From assembly GCA_025504975.1 (NCBI GenBank), contig JANUWI010000001.1, positions 3,534,001 to 3,598,000 of the forward strand: a stretch of DNA of 64,000 nucleotides. Direction: 5' to 3'. Under the pieces are notes generated by a model that saw only the letters and a list, made by a program, of their open reading frames with translations, was not told the DNA's origin and did no database searches. The stretch's first letter is position 1. Every line of letters starts with the position of its first letter. The stretch is from Plenodomus lindquistii (lineage: Eukaryota; Ascomycota; Dothideomycetes; Pleosporales; Leptosphaeriaceae). A program made the translations under genes and the position numbers. Below are positions 12,641-25,421 of the stretch, piece by piece.

Positions 12641-14744
12641 CTACTTGTATCCAAACGCCGGAGGTCCGTCGCTCGTCTGACACGCAGCGATCAGCTTGTC
12701 CACATCGAACGCATCCAATTGCATGAGGTCTGGGGTGTTTGCAAGCTCTTCATCCACTCTATCAAGGAGCTCTCTCAGACTAAACCTAGCGTCTTTCTCG
12801 TAACATAGACATCGTCGTATCGTGTCCAAAAGCGGGCCGCTGTAGTATCGGGCGTACGGGAAGAAGCCTCCTGTGAATACGCTCTGCGCTGTCGGCACGA
12901 AAGCCTCGTCACGACTACGTTTTCCAACTGGGACGCGGCGCATTCTCTCGGTGTTGAGCTCGGGTGGCTTCATGACGTCTGTGGGTTCGAGGGCATCTTC
13001 TTTGACAGGCCCCAGTTCGAGCAGCTCGTTGCAGACGAGATTGGCGCAGATCATTCCGATACCCCAAACATCAGTCTTTCCGTCAAGAAGTACAGGCGCA
13101 AGGTCCCGATATTGTGCCTGATGTTCCTGAGATTTGTCAGCGTCTTGTAATATATTGGGTTGGAAGCAGATTACCGGAGCGTAACGCGTATCCTCCTTGC
13201 CAAGGATGTAATCATCTGGATTATCCAGAATAAGACGTGGATCCTCGCAGACGGTGTAGAAAGCTAGGCTAAAGTCTCCAAGTACAGGTACGATCGTCAT
13301 ACGATGTAACTAATTCGCGTCAGCTTCGATAATTGCGCAATGAGATAGGTGTATTCAAGTATTGTACACATACCTGTTCATCCGTAGTCCGCCCGCTGAG
13401 AGCGCGCTCTTTTCCTTTACGACTTGGCTTGGCCGTGTCCGGAACATAACGCGACCTCTTCCTAGGCCTTTCTTCGTCAGACTGGTCTTGCCCTGGGTCA
13501 CGTTCCTCGATGTGCAGATGCACGTTGTGCGGCTGTAGACTCAAATGCGTGATTGGCCTCCATCCTTCAACGGCAACATCCTCCTCGTGGCTCCCAGTCC
13601 GTAGCGTCAGGCAAGCCCTCGCCAACGCTCTTAAAACCTGCCAGACAAAGGCTTCCGCAATAGCACCCTCGTGACGATCTCCCAATATTTTCACGAGAGT
13701 GTGTTCGTCAAAGTAATCCTCGAACACATCATACCGCCTTCTCCGTATAATCACTCTACTTCCACGGCTGTCGATAAGATGTTGACATGTTCCAGGCTGC
13801 TGCTCATGACGCTGCTCAACAAGTTCATGGATCTTGATCTCGCGAGGTCGGCGATCTCGCCATTGCTGTGGGTCTCTCCACTCTTTCGGAGAGAGTGCCT
13901 TCCCTGTAGACACCATTTTCTAATTCGAATCAGCGAGACTGCGCGGAGTAATACGACAGCGAAGCATAACTTACATCAACAACATTATTCATCTCGTCGC
14001 TATAATAGAGCAAGAGAGCCGATCCTCGTGCGGGCCTCTTGAGTTCTCTAACGCCGTGCCATTGGCGCAGCCCTCGACCTGGATTGACTTGTTCTTGGCG
14101 CTGTACTGCATTAGAGGTAAATACCGCGTCATTGTTCTGAAATCCCTGTGGCCAGAAGTTGTAGGGTCTCTCATCGGGCGCTACAATTGTATAGGTTGCC
14201 GGAGTCTCGTTTGGCAGATCAGCTCTGCCGCCCGATCCTGTCGGTGCGTCGGGTCGCACAGCTTCACCACCTAATTCTATAGGTTCTTCAGCTTCAACAG
14301 GTCCAACGGGTTCAACAGGCTCAGCAGCTTCAACAGCTTCACCACCTGATTCTACCGCTGAACCCGGGCCAGGAGATCCTTCACCACCCGATCTAGGCTC
14401 TTCCTCATCACGGTTCTCCTCGTAACCTTCAAAGGTACCTTCCGTCTTGGCCGTCTGGGCCTGTTCTTGAGAATATGGATCATCGGGTACGACGAGCCAG
14501 TCTGGCCAGTCGGGATCAGGACCAGCCGATTTAGAGCCAGCAAACAGCCTCTTGACTCGTTCATTCGCTTGCCAGATTGCATTGAGTGTATATTTCTTAT
14601 CGTCTATGCGCTACGGTCAGAATAGCCCTTCAATCGTACGGATGGGGTTTGAAACTTACTACCCGACCATGTAGGCCTGTTCGCTGCCATATAATTTCTT
14701 GCATTCGCTGCGAAGCAATTGTAGTCGTTACTATAGGCCACCAT
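12641..14744 (-). CDS. Kinase-like protein A, probable pseudokinase
   Basis: Four exons (14744-14660, 14603-13975, 13919-13374, 13309-12641) join in phase to about 642 residues. Residues 30-150 are acidic and low-complexity (Glu/Pro/Gly/Ala). The remainder aligns by eye with the two other kinase-like proteins in this window: WRD...WRDRRPREI around the alpha-C helix, the catalytic-loop region and the C-lobe with VWGIG. Key residues are lost. The glycine-loop position reads LKRPARGSA, the catalytic loop is HLSLQPHN with Ser365 where the paralogues have Asp, and the DFG position is DFS (432-434). It is therefore unlikely to transfer phosphate and may be a scaffold or regulator. The four exons are open and the splice sites canonical, so it looks like a maintained protein rather than a pseudogene. 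Substrate and pathway unknown. Confidence 0.82.
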
Positions 14745-15607
14745 TTTGAGGATCGCAGAGAGTGTGAGAATGGATGGAGGAGCTCTTGGATTGCAAACGA
14801 CGACATGCGACCGACATGAGCGGGCCTCGCCGTTTGATTACTTTAGAGCTATAACAAAGAACGCTTTTTGGAACAGGGCATCTGGTTGCACGCGACGCGC
14901 TCATTGTTCCTATTGCCGGAAACGACGGGTTTCAACAGGAACACAAAGACGCATGGCGGAGTCGGACACGGCCAATGAGCTGCACGATGATGTCCTGAAA
15001 TGCGAAACAATCGTTGCTATGTTCATAGCAATGCGCAGTCCACCAGAACACAATGGTTGCTCGAACCACCAAAGCACTTTCGCGAGCTTTCACGCCAACC
15101 GTAGGCTCGCGCGAAAAGTGAGTCTTTCTTGCCTAAGAGTGCACTCGGAATTTAGTGAGCTCAATTGCTCTCTTGTATCAAGTTCGTTTGCAATACACAG
15201 ATGCGCACCGATTATTACTGATAGCGAATCATGCTGAACCACCCGTACGACAGTGCTTACCCTTTCCGCTTTTGTGCAAAACGTTGATGCAATCTCCCGT
15301 CAATTCTCATCTCAAGATTTGATTAAGCAGCTAAGATCAGGTAATTCTAGGGTTGCTTTGCGCGACATGGCGTTCAATTCGTTCGAGGAAAACAAAGCCT
15401 AATACTTACCGGATGCGGCGCAACATAACCCTGAGCTTGCTTTGTGTACGCTTCAACAAAGAATACCACAGCATCTTGTTGGATAGGGTTATCCGGGCAT
15501 GGAATATAGTGGTGCGATTCCAAATTCACATTTGTGCGGCATCCTCAATTGTGTATCGTACCTCATGCATCACGCCTACCTGAGCATATTGCGCGCAAGC
15601 TCCAAAC
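14745..15607. other. Divergent promoter region between two kinase-like genes
   Basis: About 860 bp between the divergent starts of kinase-like A and B. Open frames here (for example 14746-15237) have no recognisable features. A head-to-head arrangement of paralogues is compatible with an inverted duplication. Confidence 0.5.
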
Positions 15608-18070
15608 ATGCCGCCTAAAAGATCAAAGAAGGGGTCGAAGAAGGAAAAGAAGGTACCGGGGACGCCTCCCTTCAAGATTGACCATGCATATTTCAAATGC
15701 GCGTATCGACAGCGAATCAAGACTCTTAAACCTACTTGGGATCTAAGTAATCGAGTTCATCCTTATCACAATTGTTAAAGCTGACGAAATTCACTAGGTC
15801 AACTCAATGGGACGCTTGCATGGTTATGGAAATTCGCTTCTGATGATGTGAAAAATGAATGTAAGCGCCTTGTGAAAGACGGATCAAAGGACTTGCCAGA
15901 GACAGATGATCGTCTCATTCCCGCGGACGCAAAGAAAGCAGATAGTCCAGGGCCTCACGAAGGATCGCCGTCGTCATCACATCCCTCGCGAGAGGCATCA
16001 CCGATTCGACCGGACGAATCGGGGGCGGAGTTGCCGGAACTTCCTGTCGACGAGGACGAACCAACTCGAAAACGCAAACGAAGAGCAATGAATACCACGA
16101 ATCTTCCATTCATGCCAGATTTCCAGGACATGGATGCTGAAATACCTACAGTCGGAGGCGATGGAGAGCGTTTGACAAAAGCGCAGCAGAACCAATGGCT
16201 ACTTTCAGGATTGCACTTCCCGGATCGCGAAGAAGAAGGCTTTCGTTGGCGGGGTGCTCATTTTCTGGGACAGGGGGCAACGGGACGAGTTGGGCTAGTA
16301 TGTGTGATAGATGCTCTTGCTAGGCGGCATAACAAAGTAGACTCGGCTGACTCGTGTTGTGCACAGTGGGTTAAAACAAATGCGACCAATACAATCATCG
16401 AAGTAAGTTACAATCTATAGTGATGTATATGTCTCACAAGTTGTAGTCCCTGGCAGTCAGGGATGTGGTCGTTCATCCTGAAGCTTGGATCTCGCCGCTC
16501 TATTGGCGTGATCGGCTTCCGCGTGAGATTGCGATTCAATCACGCCTAAGAGAAGTGAACGCGCATGATCATAACGTACATAGGCTCGATGGGCATCGCA
16601 TCAGCCTGAGGAACCATAGCTATAGGGTCTTCAACGAGTTCTGCTCTTTTGGGGATCTACGGGAGATCGTGTCCTATTACAAAGATCACTGGCATCAACA
16701 TTACGCTAAGTACCGGTTTAAGAAGATCAGATTACGCGACGAGGATGATAGAATAAGAGCTTGGAGTGCGTATCGCGAGTATAAACGAACCAACGTAATG
16801 GACAAGCTCGACTATGATGGCTCACACAATCCAGATATTGTAAGATGGCAGCAGAACATGCCGCAATACTATCAACAGATGGATGGGTCCCCTAACATAA
16901 TGAGTTGGGGGGACGATGAGATAGCTCTCTCGGTAAATCCGGATACCATACCAGTCATCCCAGAGTCATTCCTGTGGCATGTTTTCGCAATGCTTTCAGA
17001 AGCTTTCCTTGTGTTAGGGGAAGGACGAGTTCCGCCAGCGGCACCTGCTGGCGACGAAGCCGACGGGATTCAGGAAAACGAGGAACCGTGGCAGGAAATA
17101 AGACACACTGATGTCCATATTGGCAACATATTCGTGAGACATGCTGATGGAGAGCCTGAAGAGGACAGCTTGGCTCCAGCAGTTGTCGACGTCGATCCAA
17201 TACCCAAGGATAAGCGCGACTACCGCTATGCGTGTTTTGCTGAAGAACATGTAGGATTTCCGTTCCAGTACCTCGATATGTTCCGCTGACCGAAATAGGT
17301 ACCCAGGCCTGTGTTGGCAGACTTTGACCGTGCTTTCTTCGATCTCGCCAGGCCGGAAGACGTTTTTAAAGATAACCCATTTACTTATTATATCGCGGAT
17401 GGAGTGGTAGACTGCAGATATCCCCCGGTACGTGATATTGATCTTTTAATGCTCTAGGATACATGCTTACTGACAAGCTGTAGGACCTTTTCGGAGTAAA
17501 TGGTGGCAACACAATGGGCGGTCAAAGGCAGCCTCATCCGCCTATCACCGCGAAATCAGATGTGTGGGGACTGGTAAGTATATAGTAGAGATTCTCGGAT
17601 TGGAGCTAATCGTACAGGGGTCGATAATGTGCGAATTGGTTCTCAATCGAACTCAAGGCGAATTATGGAACGGCCCGTTTGCCAGCTGGCAGGATTTACG
17701 CGATAATGAATGGAAAGAGACGTATCTCGCGTATGAGAGGCCCGGGTATCGAGACATTCTACAGTTGGTATTATCAGGCGTACCGCCATATGAGGCTTCA
17801 ACTCGGTATTCAAAGCGACTCAGAAATTTGGTAAGAGAATGCCTGCATTCGGACCCCAACCAAAGACCAAGTATGAGGGCGGTATGGGAACGTGCCTCGG
17901 GCTTTGCACGAAAGACTCCTAGTTCGACCCAAGCTAAAGGAGATATGGTTATAAAGATAAACAATTGGCCAGGAAGATTTAGCCGAGATGAAACCTTTAC
18001 CTCGCCCGTTGCGGGTGGTAGCGGAAGTAAGAGAAGGCGTACTGGCCGAAGTGCCTCAGATTCATTTTAA
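15608..18070 (+). CDS. Kinase-like protein B
   Basis: Seven exons (15608-15746, 15798-16297, 16367-16402, 16447-17250, 17299-17427, 17484-17573, 17618-18070) give about 716 residues. All junctions keep phase, and the protein aligns along its length with kinase-like C. It starts with a Lys-rich segment, then a Pro/Ser/Glu-rich spacer (about 80-150). The glycine loop GQGATGRVG (about 204-212) is intact, but the beta-3 motif reads SLAVRD, so the ATP-anchoring Lys of VAIK is Arg230. The catalytic loop HTDVHIGN keeps Asp447, and the DFG position is DFD (501-503). KSDVWGL marks the F helix. The exon 4 to exon 5 junction (donor GTAGGA at 17251) is the least certain. By homology to protein kinases it would be a Ser/Thr-type kinase, but the beta-3 Lys to Arg change makes activity doubtful. 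Confidence 0.82.
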
Positions 18071-19138
18071 TCGGGTGTTGCTGAGACTAAAGGCACGGGA
18101 AACAATTGCTATTGAAGACTATGATCCAGCAGCTTTTACTAATGTGGGACCTTGGAAGAGTTTTGGCGAGAACTGTGAGCTGTGATGTAGCCTGACGCGC
18201 TGGAGGATTGTGTATGTGTGTGTGTAACTTGATATGGTATACTGCAACGCTGGATGAAAATATGTTCCCCCTCGATCCTGATTACTCGTGGAATAGAAAC
18301 TTTTTAATTAGAGACAGTTTATAACGGAACGCGTGTTTATTATGTTTACATCCTATCCAAATACACGACGTTACTATGCTTTCCTTAGACTCCCAGCTTA
18401 GGTGCTCGCGCATATCCACGCCATCGGCCACACCCACTGCCATACCCAATGCATGGGCAACCTTCAACCACACCCATCCACACCGTCGGCTACAACCACG
18501 TCCACACCCAACACACGCTGTCAACCACAAGTTTAACCACACCATGCTTCCGCTCATTCACAATGAGTGTTCTAATTTGGCAGTTTCAGCCTACCTTTGC
18601 GACGGCTTCCTCGCCGGTACTAGGTCGTTGGAGGTAGGCTACACATATCAGCTCACTCAGGATTGGCAAAACAAAGATGGCCTGGTCTTTAAAGCTGGCA
18701 TGGTTGGCAGAGTCAACAAGATGGAGAACGAATGGACAGCTGTCGGTTTCCCGTACAAGGAAAAATTACAATCATCGACCTCCCAGTATATTGTGCTAAC
18801 TCGGCAGCGGATGTTGCTAAGCTTGGAGACCTAATGAATACGAGCTCTTCTGGGAGATGCAGCGCAATTTTTCCTATGAATCAAGCATTTATAGTCATCA
18901 GTCCACCTGAATTGGTTTAAGAAAGATGTTCACTGCTAAGGTGTATGCTCTACGCACAGCTAAGATTATATACCCACTCGCTACTCTCTGAGCTCGAAAT
19001 CCATGCTCTGACGTTGTAGCGCAGCAAGCAAAGTCGTCAGATTCCCTGTGGTAGGTATGCAGCTGCGAAAGCATGCACAGGCGAAGCGACGACGCTGCCA
19101 GCCAGGATTGATGACGTCATTGCCCTCTGGAACCTGGG
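18071..19138. other. Intergenic region with a weak open frame
   Basis: The interval holds a C/A-rich imperfect repeat of ACACC and CCAC units at about 18415-18545 and a short GT run near 18213-18226. The only candidate gene is the uncertain frame at 18376-18834. Confidence 0.45.
18376..18834 (+). CDS. Uncertain small hypothetical protein
   Basis: A 152-codon open frame. Its first half is translated from a His/Thr/Pro-rich C/A repeat and is probably not coding in this form. Residues about 75-125 (GYTYQLTQDW...FKAGMVGRVNKMENEWTAVGFPY) have the look of a real small beta-rich domain, with alternating hydrophobic residues and a Lys-Ala-Gly turn. A neighbouring frame (18732-18920) takes over the 3' part, so an intron or frameshift near 18760 is possible. 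No family recognised. Confidence 0.25.
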   Translation: MLSLDSQLRCSRISTPSATPTAIPNAWATFNHTHPHRRLQPRPHPTHAVNHKFNHTMLPLIHNECSNLAVSAYLCDGFLAGTRSLEVGYTYQLTQDWQNKDGLVFKAGMVGRVNKMENEWTAVGFPYKEKLQSSTSQYIVLTRQRMLLSLET

Positions 19139-20348
19139 ATGGCTCAACGGTTCATCCACCCAGATACCAACATGTGCCGCATTGACTCTGACCCTGCGAA
19201 GGTTCACCATGGGATATCGCAGTGTCCCTTCACGATCCGTCGGATCAATGATACTACCCATCTGGTTCGAGAATGTGACGAATACGTATGCTTATCCAGA
19301 TTGTCACGTCGTAGCGTTCAATAGTTGACAACAGCAGGGAGAGTATCCTCACATCTACGTGAAGAAGTGCACTCAGATTGATGCAAATGGAAAGACTGCC
19401 AGTGTTCTTGTGATTAACGATACTGGGGTGGGCACGGACGTGTCTTGTCGAATCTCAGAACGTCTTGTATGGAATATCAAGACGTTCATCGATGCGAACC
19501 TCAACCCGGACGACGACATACCATACTGGGTCATACTATCGCATTGCCACTACGACCATGTCCTGGGACTGAAATACTTCCTTTCGTCCGAGACTGGGAG
19601 CAACGCGCAAGTACAGATTGTCTCCTCAGCCCACGACCGCTCGTTCACGACACCTTACAAGAACTTGCAAGAACACTCAATTTGTAAAGATATTGGATTA
19701 CTGGCTCCAGATTACCGAACGACTACATGGGCCGAAAACGAAGCTCCCCTAATCTACAATCACCCGTCCGGAGGGGCTATGAAGCTTCCCATCATCACGC
19801 TGTGCACTCCCGGTCACACGCCAGACAGCCTGAGCTGGTTCGACACCGAGGAGCGAACGATCTACGTCGGCGATTCTTTCTATGGACAACAAAGCCGGGA
19901 TACTTGTAGTGCTCCATGGGGTATCGAGGCGCTAATGCCCATTCTCTTCACAAAAGAGTCTGACTTGTACGATTGGTGGAAAAGTCTCGGGCGACTGATC
20001 GGATTTATAAAGCAAAAGGATCGCGGAGTAGAACAACCCGTAAAGCTCGCAGCCAGCCACGTTACGGCAGATGCCAACGCCGCAGAGTTTCTGCTGCACG
20101 TGCAAGGCTTCATGACGAAGGTGTTGAGGGATGAATTGACCTTTGAGGATCGGCCGGTTCAGCGAGGGGATGCATTTGGGGTTTGGAGTGATCCACATGA
20201 CGATACATTCAGTCTTGGAGCACCGTTGCGCGTCGTGGACGAGGGGCGGCACCGCATCCTCCATCAACAGAGAGGAGCAAAACTTGATGCGGTCATCACG
20301 AACAGCTCAGATATCCAGATAAACCTGAGTATGGAAGCTATCGTATAA
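19139..20348 (+). CDS. MBL-fold metallo-hydrolase
   Basis: Two exons (19139-19285 and 19338-20348, donor GTATGC, acceptor GCAG) give about 385 residues. The metal-binding signature HCHYDH (HxHxDH) is in exon 2, followed by a Cys-Thr-Pro-Gly-His turn (CTPGHTPDSLSW) for the third metal ligand and VGDSF for the bridging Asp. ASHVTAD supplies a late His. This is the standard order for a metallo-beta-lactamase-fold hydrolase with a dinuclear zinc centre. The exon 1 segment FTIRRINDTTHLVREC plus the exon 2 start EYPHIYVKK matches the usual first beta strands, which supports the intron. Members act as lactonases, thioesterases or glyoxalase-like enzymes; this one is not assignable further. It sits beside a monocarboxylate-type transporter, which could export or import its acid product (inference). 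Confidence 0.87.
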
Positions 20349-20892
20349 TACAGGTTTGCGCTAACCAGGTGAGCGTAGAAGGAGATGTACATAGGCAATG
20401 ACGAGTAGCGCCATATACCAAGATTCCGGAAATCATGTTTACAGCTCCCATAACAATCTCTCAGTGTGTTGTGGAGTAAGCAGTAGCATAACCATCCCCA
20501 CATAGTGGTGTTTGCCCAGGGAGCACAAGGAATTATCACTGTACGGCGTGGGGTTGCCTCATAACGTATAGTCTCCTGGATCTTGCAGCATCACAGCGGT
20601 GATACTCCAAAAATCTCATATCCTCTCTCACTTTAATGGAGATGCATTCGAAATTAAAGTATTGTTGTCATCGGGAATCTCCGACGTCTAGCGTTTGCAA
20701 AAAAATGTATTTTACCTTCTACATCTGGCCTGCGCCCCACATGGTTGCACGGCATTTTCACTCGCCGACAAGGAGAAAACTCAAGCGATGCAAGCTTGTT
20801 AGCAACCACTTGCGTAGTGTGATCAGCTGTGATCTTCTAACGCGCATCCTTGCTCACTTTCACCCTCTTTATACGTCTGATTGCCATTCATT
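20349..20892. other. Intergenic region
   Basis: This is the promoter side of the MFS gene at 20893 and the 3' flank of the hydrolase gene. No feature was recognised beyond short chance open frames. Confidence 0.5.
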
Positions 20893-22390
20893 ATGTTATT
20901 TCCCAAATCGAAGAAAGAGCCTGTTCAGGAGCTACAAGAGGTTCGAGAGGCGGAAGATGCATACTCAATCCCATTAGGGAACAGCACGCGGGTGAATTCT
21001 GGTAGTTTCGATGAAGAGAACGACGAGTATCCAGAAGGAGGGACACAGGCATGGCTAGTCGTGGCTGGTGCTTGGTGCGCAATGATTCCTTCGATGGGCT
21101 TGTTGAACACACTTGGTGTTTTACATGCGTGGATGTCGGAGCATCAATTGCAAACCTACTCAGAATTCCAGATTGGGTGGATCGTCAGCGCTTATGCGTT
21201 CTTCCTTTACATCGCTGCAGCACAAATCGGTTTGTGGAGACATGCTACAATTGAGATCCCTGACTGACATGGGCATAGGTCCCATATTTGACGCACATGA
21301 CATCCGGTGGGTTATTGTCCCAGGAAGTGTTGGTAAGACTGGAAAACATTAGAATTCAATCTTGTCCGCAGACTGACCAACATCTCCATAGGCGTAGTGG
21401 CTTCACTTATGTGCTTTAGCGTCTCTGAATGTATCAACTACTGTCCTCCATCTCCTAGGACATCATGCTGACCTGTGGCTCACAGCGTACTACCAATTGT
21501 TCCTCTCTTTCGGGGTACTGGGTGGCTTCTCCGCTAGTCTCCAGTTCACGCCTGCAATATCAGCCGTCGGGCACTGGTTCTGCAAGAGGCGCGCACTTGC
21601 AACGGGAATTGCATGCACGGCAGGTGGTATTGGAGGCGTCTTCTTCCCCCTCTTGATTCTCTACCTTGCGCCGCGCATCGGATTTCCATGGACAATCCGA
21701 TTAATCGGACTTATCTGTGCAATCATGGGCGTCCTTGCGAGCATTCTACTGCGGAAGAGATTACCGCACAACAAAAAAGCTGGTGCATCAGTTGATCTCC
21801 TAGCCCTGAAAGACAAAAGCTACGCTCTCACCACGTTGGCTGTGTGGCTCGTTGAATTTGCGGTGTTCGTACCGTACACGTATCTTTCCAGCTACGCGAT
21901 TCATGCTGGCATGGAGCAACAACACGCATATCGCCTCATGGCTCTTCTAAATGCTGGAGCCATCCCCGGACGCGCATTGCCAGGATACGTCGCGGATCGC
22001 TTTGGCGCCTTCAACACCATGTCAGCAACATCGTTTATCTGCTCAGCCTTCATCTTCGCACTCTGGCTCACAGCTGGGAGTAGCGAAATTACGATCACCG
22101 CGTTCGCCGTTCTCTTCGGTTTCTGGTCCGGGGCTGCAATTTCTCTCACTCCGGTGTGCGTGGCAAGCGTTTGTAAGATTGAAGACTATGGGAAGCGAAA
22201 TGGCACAACCTTTTCACTGGCAAGCTTTGCGGTTTTGATAGGTGTTCCTATCGCCGGGGCAATATTGGAGGCCGATGGAGGATCTTATACGGGACTCATA
22301 ATCTTCGCAGGAGTATCATACCTGGCAGCCTGTATAGCGTTCGTCGCGACACGTATCGTTGCGGGAGGATGGAATTATAGCATGTTCTAG
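20893..22390 (+). CDS. MFS monocarboxylate-type transporter
   Basis: Four exons (20893-21229, 21279-21332, 21392-21430, 21486-22390) give about 444 residues. Two internal exons are very short (54 and 39 bp), an arrangement common in fungal members of this family. A charged N-terminal tail of about 50 residues is followed by EYPEGGTQAWLVVAGAW, the typical entry into helix 1 of fungal monocarboxylate-porter-like (MCH/MCT) proteins, and later by YYQLFLSFGVLGGFSASL and WFCKRRALATGIACTAGG, both diagnostic for the family. Twelve hydrophobic segments can be drawn. It probably carries a monocarboxylate or related metabolite across the plasma membrane; many fungal members have no known substrate. The start at 20893 is preferred because it lies just before the charged tail. 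Confidence 0.88.
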
Positions 22391-22710
22391 CACCAGGGAT
22401 CCCACGAGAACTGTGACTCGAAGAGTATGAAAAGATCCATGTTAGCATGCCTCCGTCTTCATTAAACACCACACATCTACAGTCTGTACAGGAGTGAGGA
22501 GACGTCAAGTGCAGTTTGGACTGCTGGAGTTGATCTTCTACAACACACGGGCTTCACAGTTGAGATCTGTACAGCCTTCATGGAATCTTCATCGCGTTAT
22601 GATAACCGTACTACTCAATAGTCTAAGCTCGTTTGTACTTTGGGTACTTTGTGAATTCTATCTTGCCAAATCTTTTTCTGAGTCGACAGGCACTGCGCAG
22701 GCGATCGATT
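22391..22710. other. Convergent intergenic region
   Basis: This short region lies between the stops of the MFS gene and kinase-like gene C. Nothing was recognised. Confidence 0.5.
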
Positions 22711-24842
22711 CTAATGGTGAGCCCTCTTCACAGGGGGCGGCCCGTCCTCATCGACTTCACCCTCGTCCGGGGAATCCGGATATTGGACACCGACTCGCAT
22801 TGCTTCAAGATCCTGTGGGACCACAAGCTTCAGCTCCCCCACTGCTTGAGTAGTTGCTGGACGTGCCATTTGATTAGCAATAGCGGTCGCCAAACCATCA
22901 AGCGAAATTCGGTCTCCCTGACGATACTTGAGACAACGGCGTACTAACGATCTTAAATCGGCACTGTATCTCGCTGGAGCCTCGAACGGTGCCTGTCCCC
23001 GTAATAAACCTCTTCTCAACTCGTTGTCCGTGTATAGCAGGCCATCGACTAGGCGTCTTCCGTCGGGCCCGCCTCTATCGAGGAAAGGTTCTTGGAAATC
23101 GTGAGGGCTAGCCCAGCCGGGAAGATTCATGACGAGGTTCCAGATTATTTGTCCTATTCATGTTATCAGAAGTGCTTGCATATGTGGGCTTTACATATTA
23201 AGTTCTCACCAATGCTCCAAACATCCGTAGAATCATTGATGACAGTCCCAAGGCCGCGATTAAGGGGATAGTAATCAGACCAGGTCTCCTGTAGAGAAGG
23301 TTAGCATATCGGTATTCGGGTAAGAAATCACAGTCTCGGCGGTACTTACAGGAGGCATACATCCATCCCTTTCAGATGGATGCGCGGCTGATAGTGAGTT
23401 TATATAAGCGATTAGGTTGTCGATGTCTATATCGCCTGGTGCACTCAGGTCGAAAACCGACCGGTCAAAATCGCCCACGATCACTTGCGGGTTTGCGTGA
23501 CCGTCGCGTGGAAAGGTCCCAACTCGGGCTTGATACTGACTCAAGTCATCTGGTCGCGGTTGATACGGTACATCCAAGAACCCGTTATCTCCACCGACTG
23601 GTGGCTTGACAAAGACGTTACCCAGGTGCAGATCTAAATGGTGGATTGGACGCCATTCTTTTCCTCCGCCCATGTCTATGTTTCCACCGTCCCGTAGAAA
23701 TATGCAAGCTTGAACAAGTTCGTTGAAGACCCCCCAGATGAAGGCTTCTGGTATGACATCTACTGGCAAGTCATTCGCCGAGAGTTGTACATCGCTGGCT
23801 TCATCGATTGCATTGTTCCAAGCTTCCCATCCAGGTTGTTCTAGCGCAACATCCTCGTCCTGGTACGCTACTGTTGCATCGACCAACATCTGGGCATGTC
23901 GCTCCCAATAATGTTTGGTCAAGCGAAGGTTCCACTGCTGAGCATAAAACTGTAAACACTTCGGCAAAGCACCGTAGTCGCAAATTTCATGGAACGTGCG
24001 GACATTGTGGTGCTGCATGTTGATGCGAAAGCCGCGGAAACTGTTCACGTTAGGATGACCATGCTGTAAACGCATGCGTTCTTGGACAGCGACAGATACT
24101 GGGAGATGATCACGCCATTGTATGGGGTTTTGCCAACTGATCCAACCAGGCGGTGTGACGTCTTTGATGGCAACGCTCTTCACATAATTAGAACGCAGAC
24201 TTGTAAAGAGTATCTATGCGCATGAGACTTACATCAATGATAGTACGATTTTCATCAAGCTTCACCCAGGCACCGACGCGCCCCCCTGTACCTGTTCCGA
24301 GCATTCTGTGCGGTCGCCAGGTTCCAGGCACGGAGCCATCCTCGATTCCTGAGGGAAGGAGAGGTTCCGCCTGGAGCCACTGCGCGTTCGTAACTGTATC
24401 ATCTGGAATATTTGCCATGTTAGCGGCAGCCGGGGGCATGTATACCTGACGAGTGGAATTGATCAATACTACAGCTACAGCAGGCGCATCGGGCAAACCA
24501 GCACGTCGATTCAACGACCTCGCATGCATTGGTTCGCCTTTCTGCACACATCTTAGAGGTAGAATGGCTTGATCAATCGCGGGAAGCGCGTGCGCTTGAG
24601 TCGCCACCAGCTGATCGCAGGTATCTTGCTCAGTTTGGGTACGATTCTCCCAGAGCCACGTTAGATTACGATTAACTTGACCTGAGAAGCTCATGTCAGT
24701 GACCAAAACATGTGAAGTTCTGGATTATTTAGGTAAAGCACATACCAGGAGTCCACCGTGGTCGCTGCGTGCGAATAACGAGTCGCCATGCCCATTCGTA
24801 ATATTTACGGCTATTGCCTAAGGGAAAGGTTGGTTGCGACAT
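22711..24842 (-). CDS. Kinase-like protein C, with all core kinase motifs
   Basis: Five exons (24842-24746, 24681-24233, 24177-23350, 23288-23210, 23153-22711) join in phase to about 631 residues. The first exon encodes a motif shared with kinase-like B (YEWAWRLVIRTQRPRW in C; AYRQRIKTLKPTW in B). It keeps a glycine loop GTGTGGRVG (about 162-170), a textbook VAIK beta-3 strand (184-187), a catalytic loop HLDLHLGN with Asp364, and DFD (418-420) in place of DFG. STDVWSIG marks the F-helix region. It is the only one of the three paralogues here with the full set of catalytic residues, so it is the best candidate for an active Ser/Thr kinase. A long insert (about 275-310) separates the N- and C-lobes. 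Cellular role unknown. The C-terminus is acidic, ending PPPVKRAHH. Confidence 0.85.
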
Positions 24843-25421
24843 TGAATCAGTGTATTAGTTTGTAGTGTTGTTGTACAGGTGGTATACTGTTTGAACGTTC
24901 ACGATGCGTAACCATTAATATGATGAGATGGACAATTAAGCCATCTTGTGTTTGTCGCATTGTGGTGTCAGACAAGGACATGGAGAAGAACGGAGACAAA
25001 CAAAGACATATTGCCGGTCGAATGCCTAGTCAGGACACATTGTGAAGTTACGATTGGAGGTGTTATGGACACAATAAGTCGTGAAGAAAGCCTGCCATGG
25101 CCGTGTCAATGATACCTCATGCGCTTGAAGGCTCCGCCATCAGTCACTAAATCTTAAATACTGAACGAGACTTCAAATGAGCTTACTGGGTGGCGCTGTT
25201 CACTGTGTTTAACCTGACACAGTAAGGAGTCTGCCAGGAGTGACTGGATACTGTGCGTATGCTCCAGGGATAGTAGGAATAATCTTACATTAACTCCACA
25301 TCCTCGTGTCGTCTCCTTGCCGCTACATAAGCTATAGCATCATGCTTTGAACGTGAAATAGGGACGTAGTAAGTACAGGATCTGTCATATGACACATTCG
25401 TGAATGAAGCAAAAATATCAT
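24843..25421. other. Intergenic region
   Basis: Upstream of kinase-like C and downstream of the siderophore-type MFS gene. No gene recognised. Confidence 0.5.

Noticed and set aside
18415..18545. CRISPR-like or coding tandem repeat
   Set aside because: The ACACC units are irregular and without spacers; it is simple low-complexity sequence.
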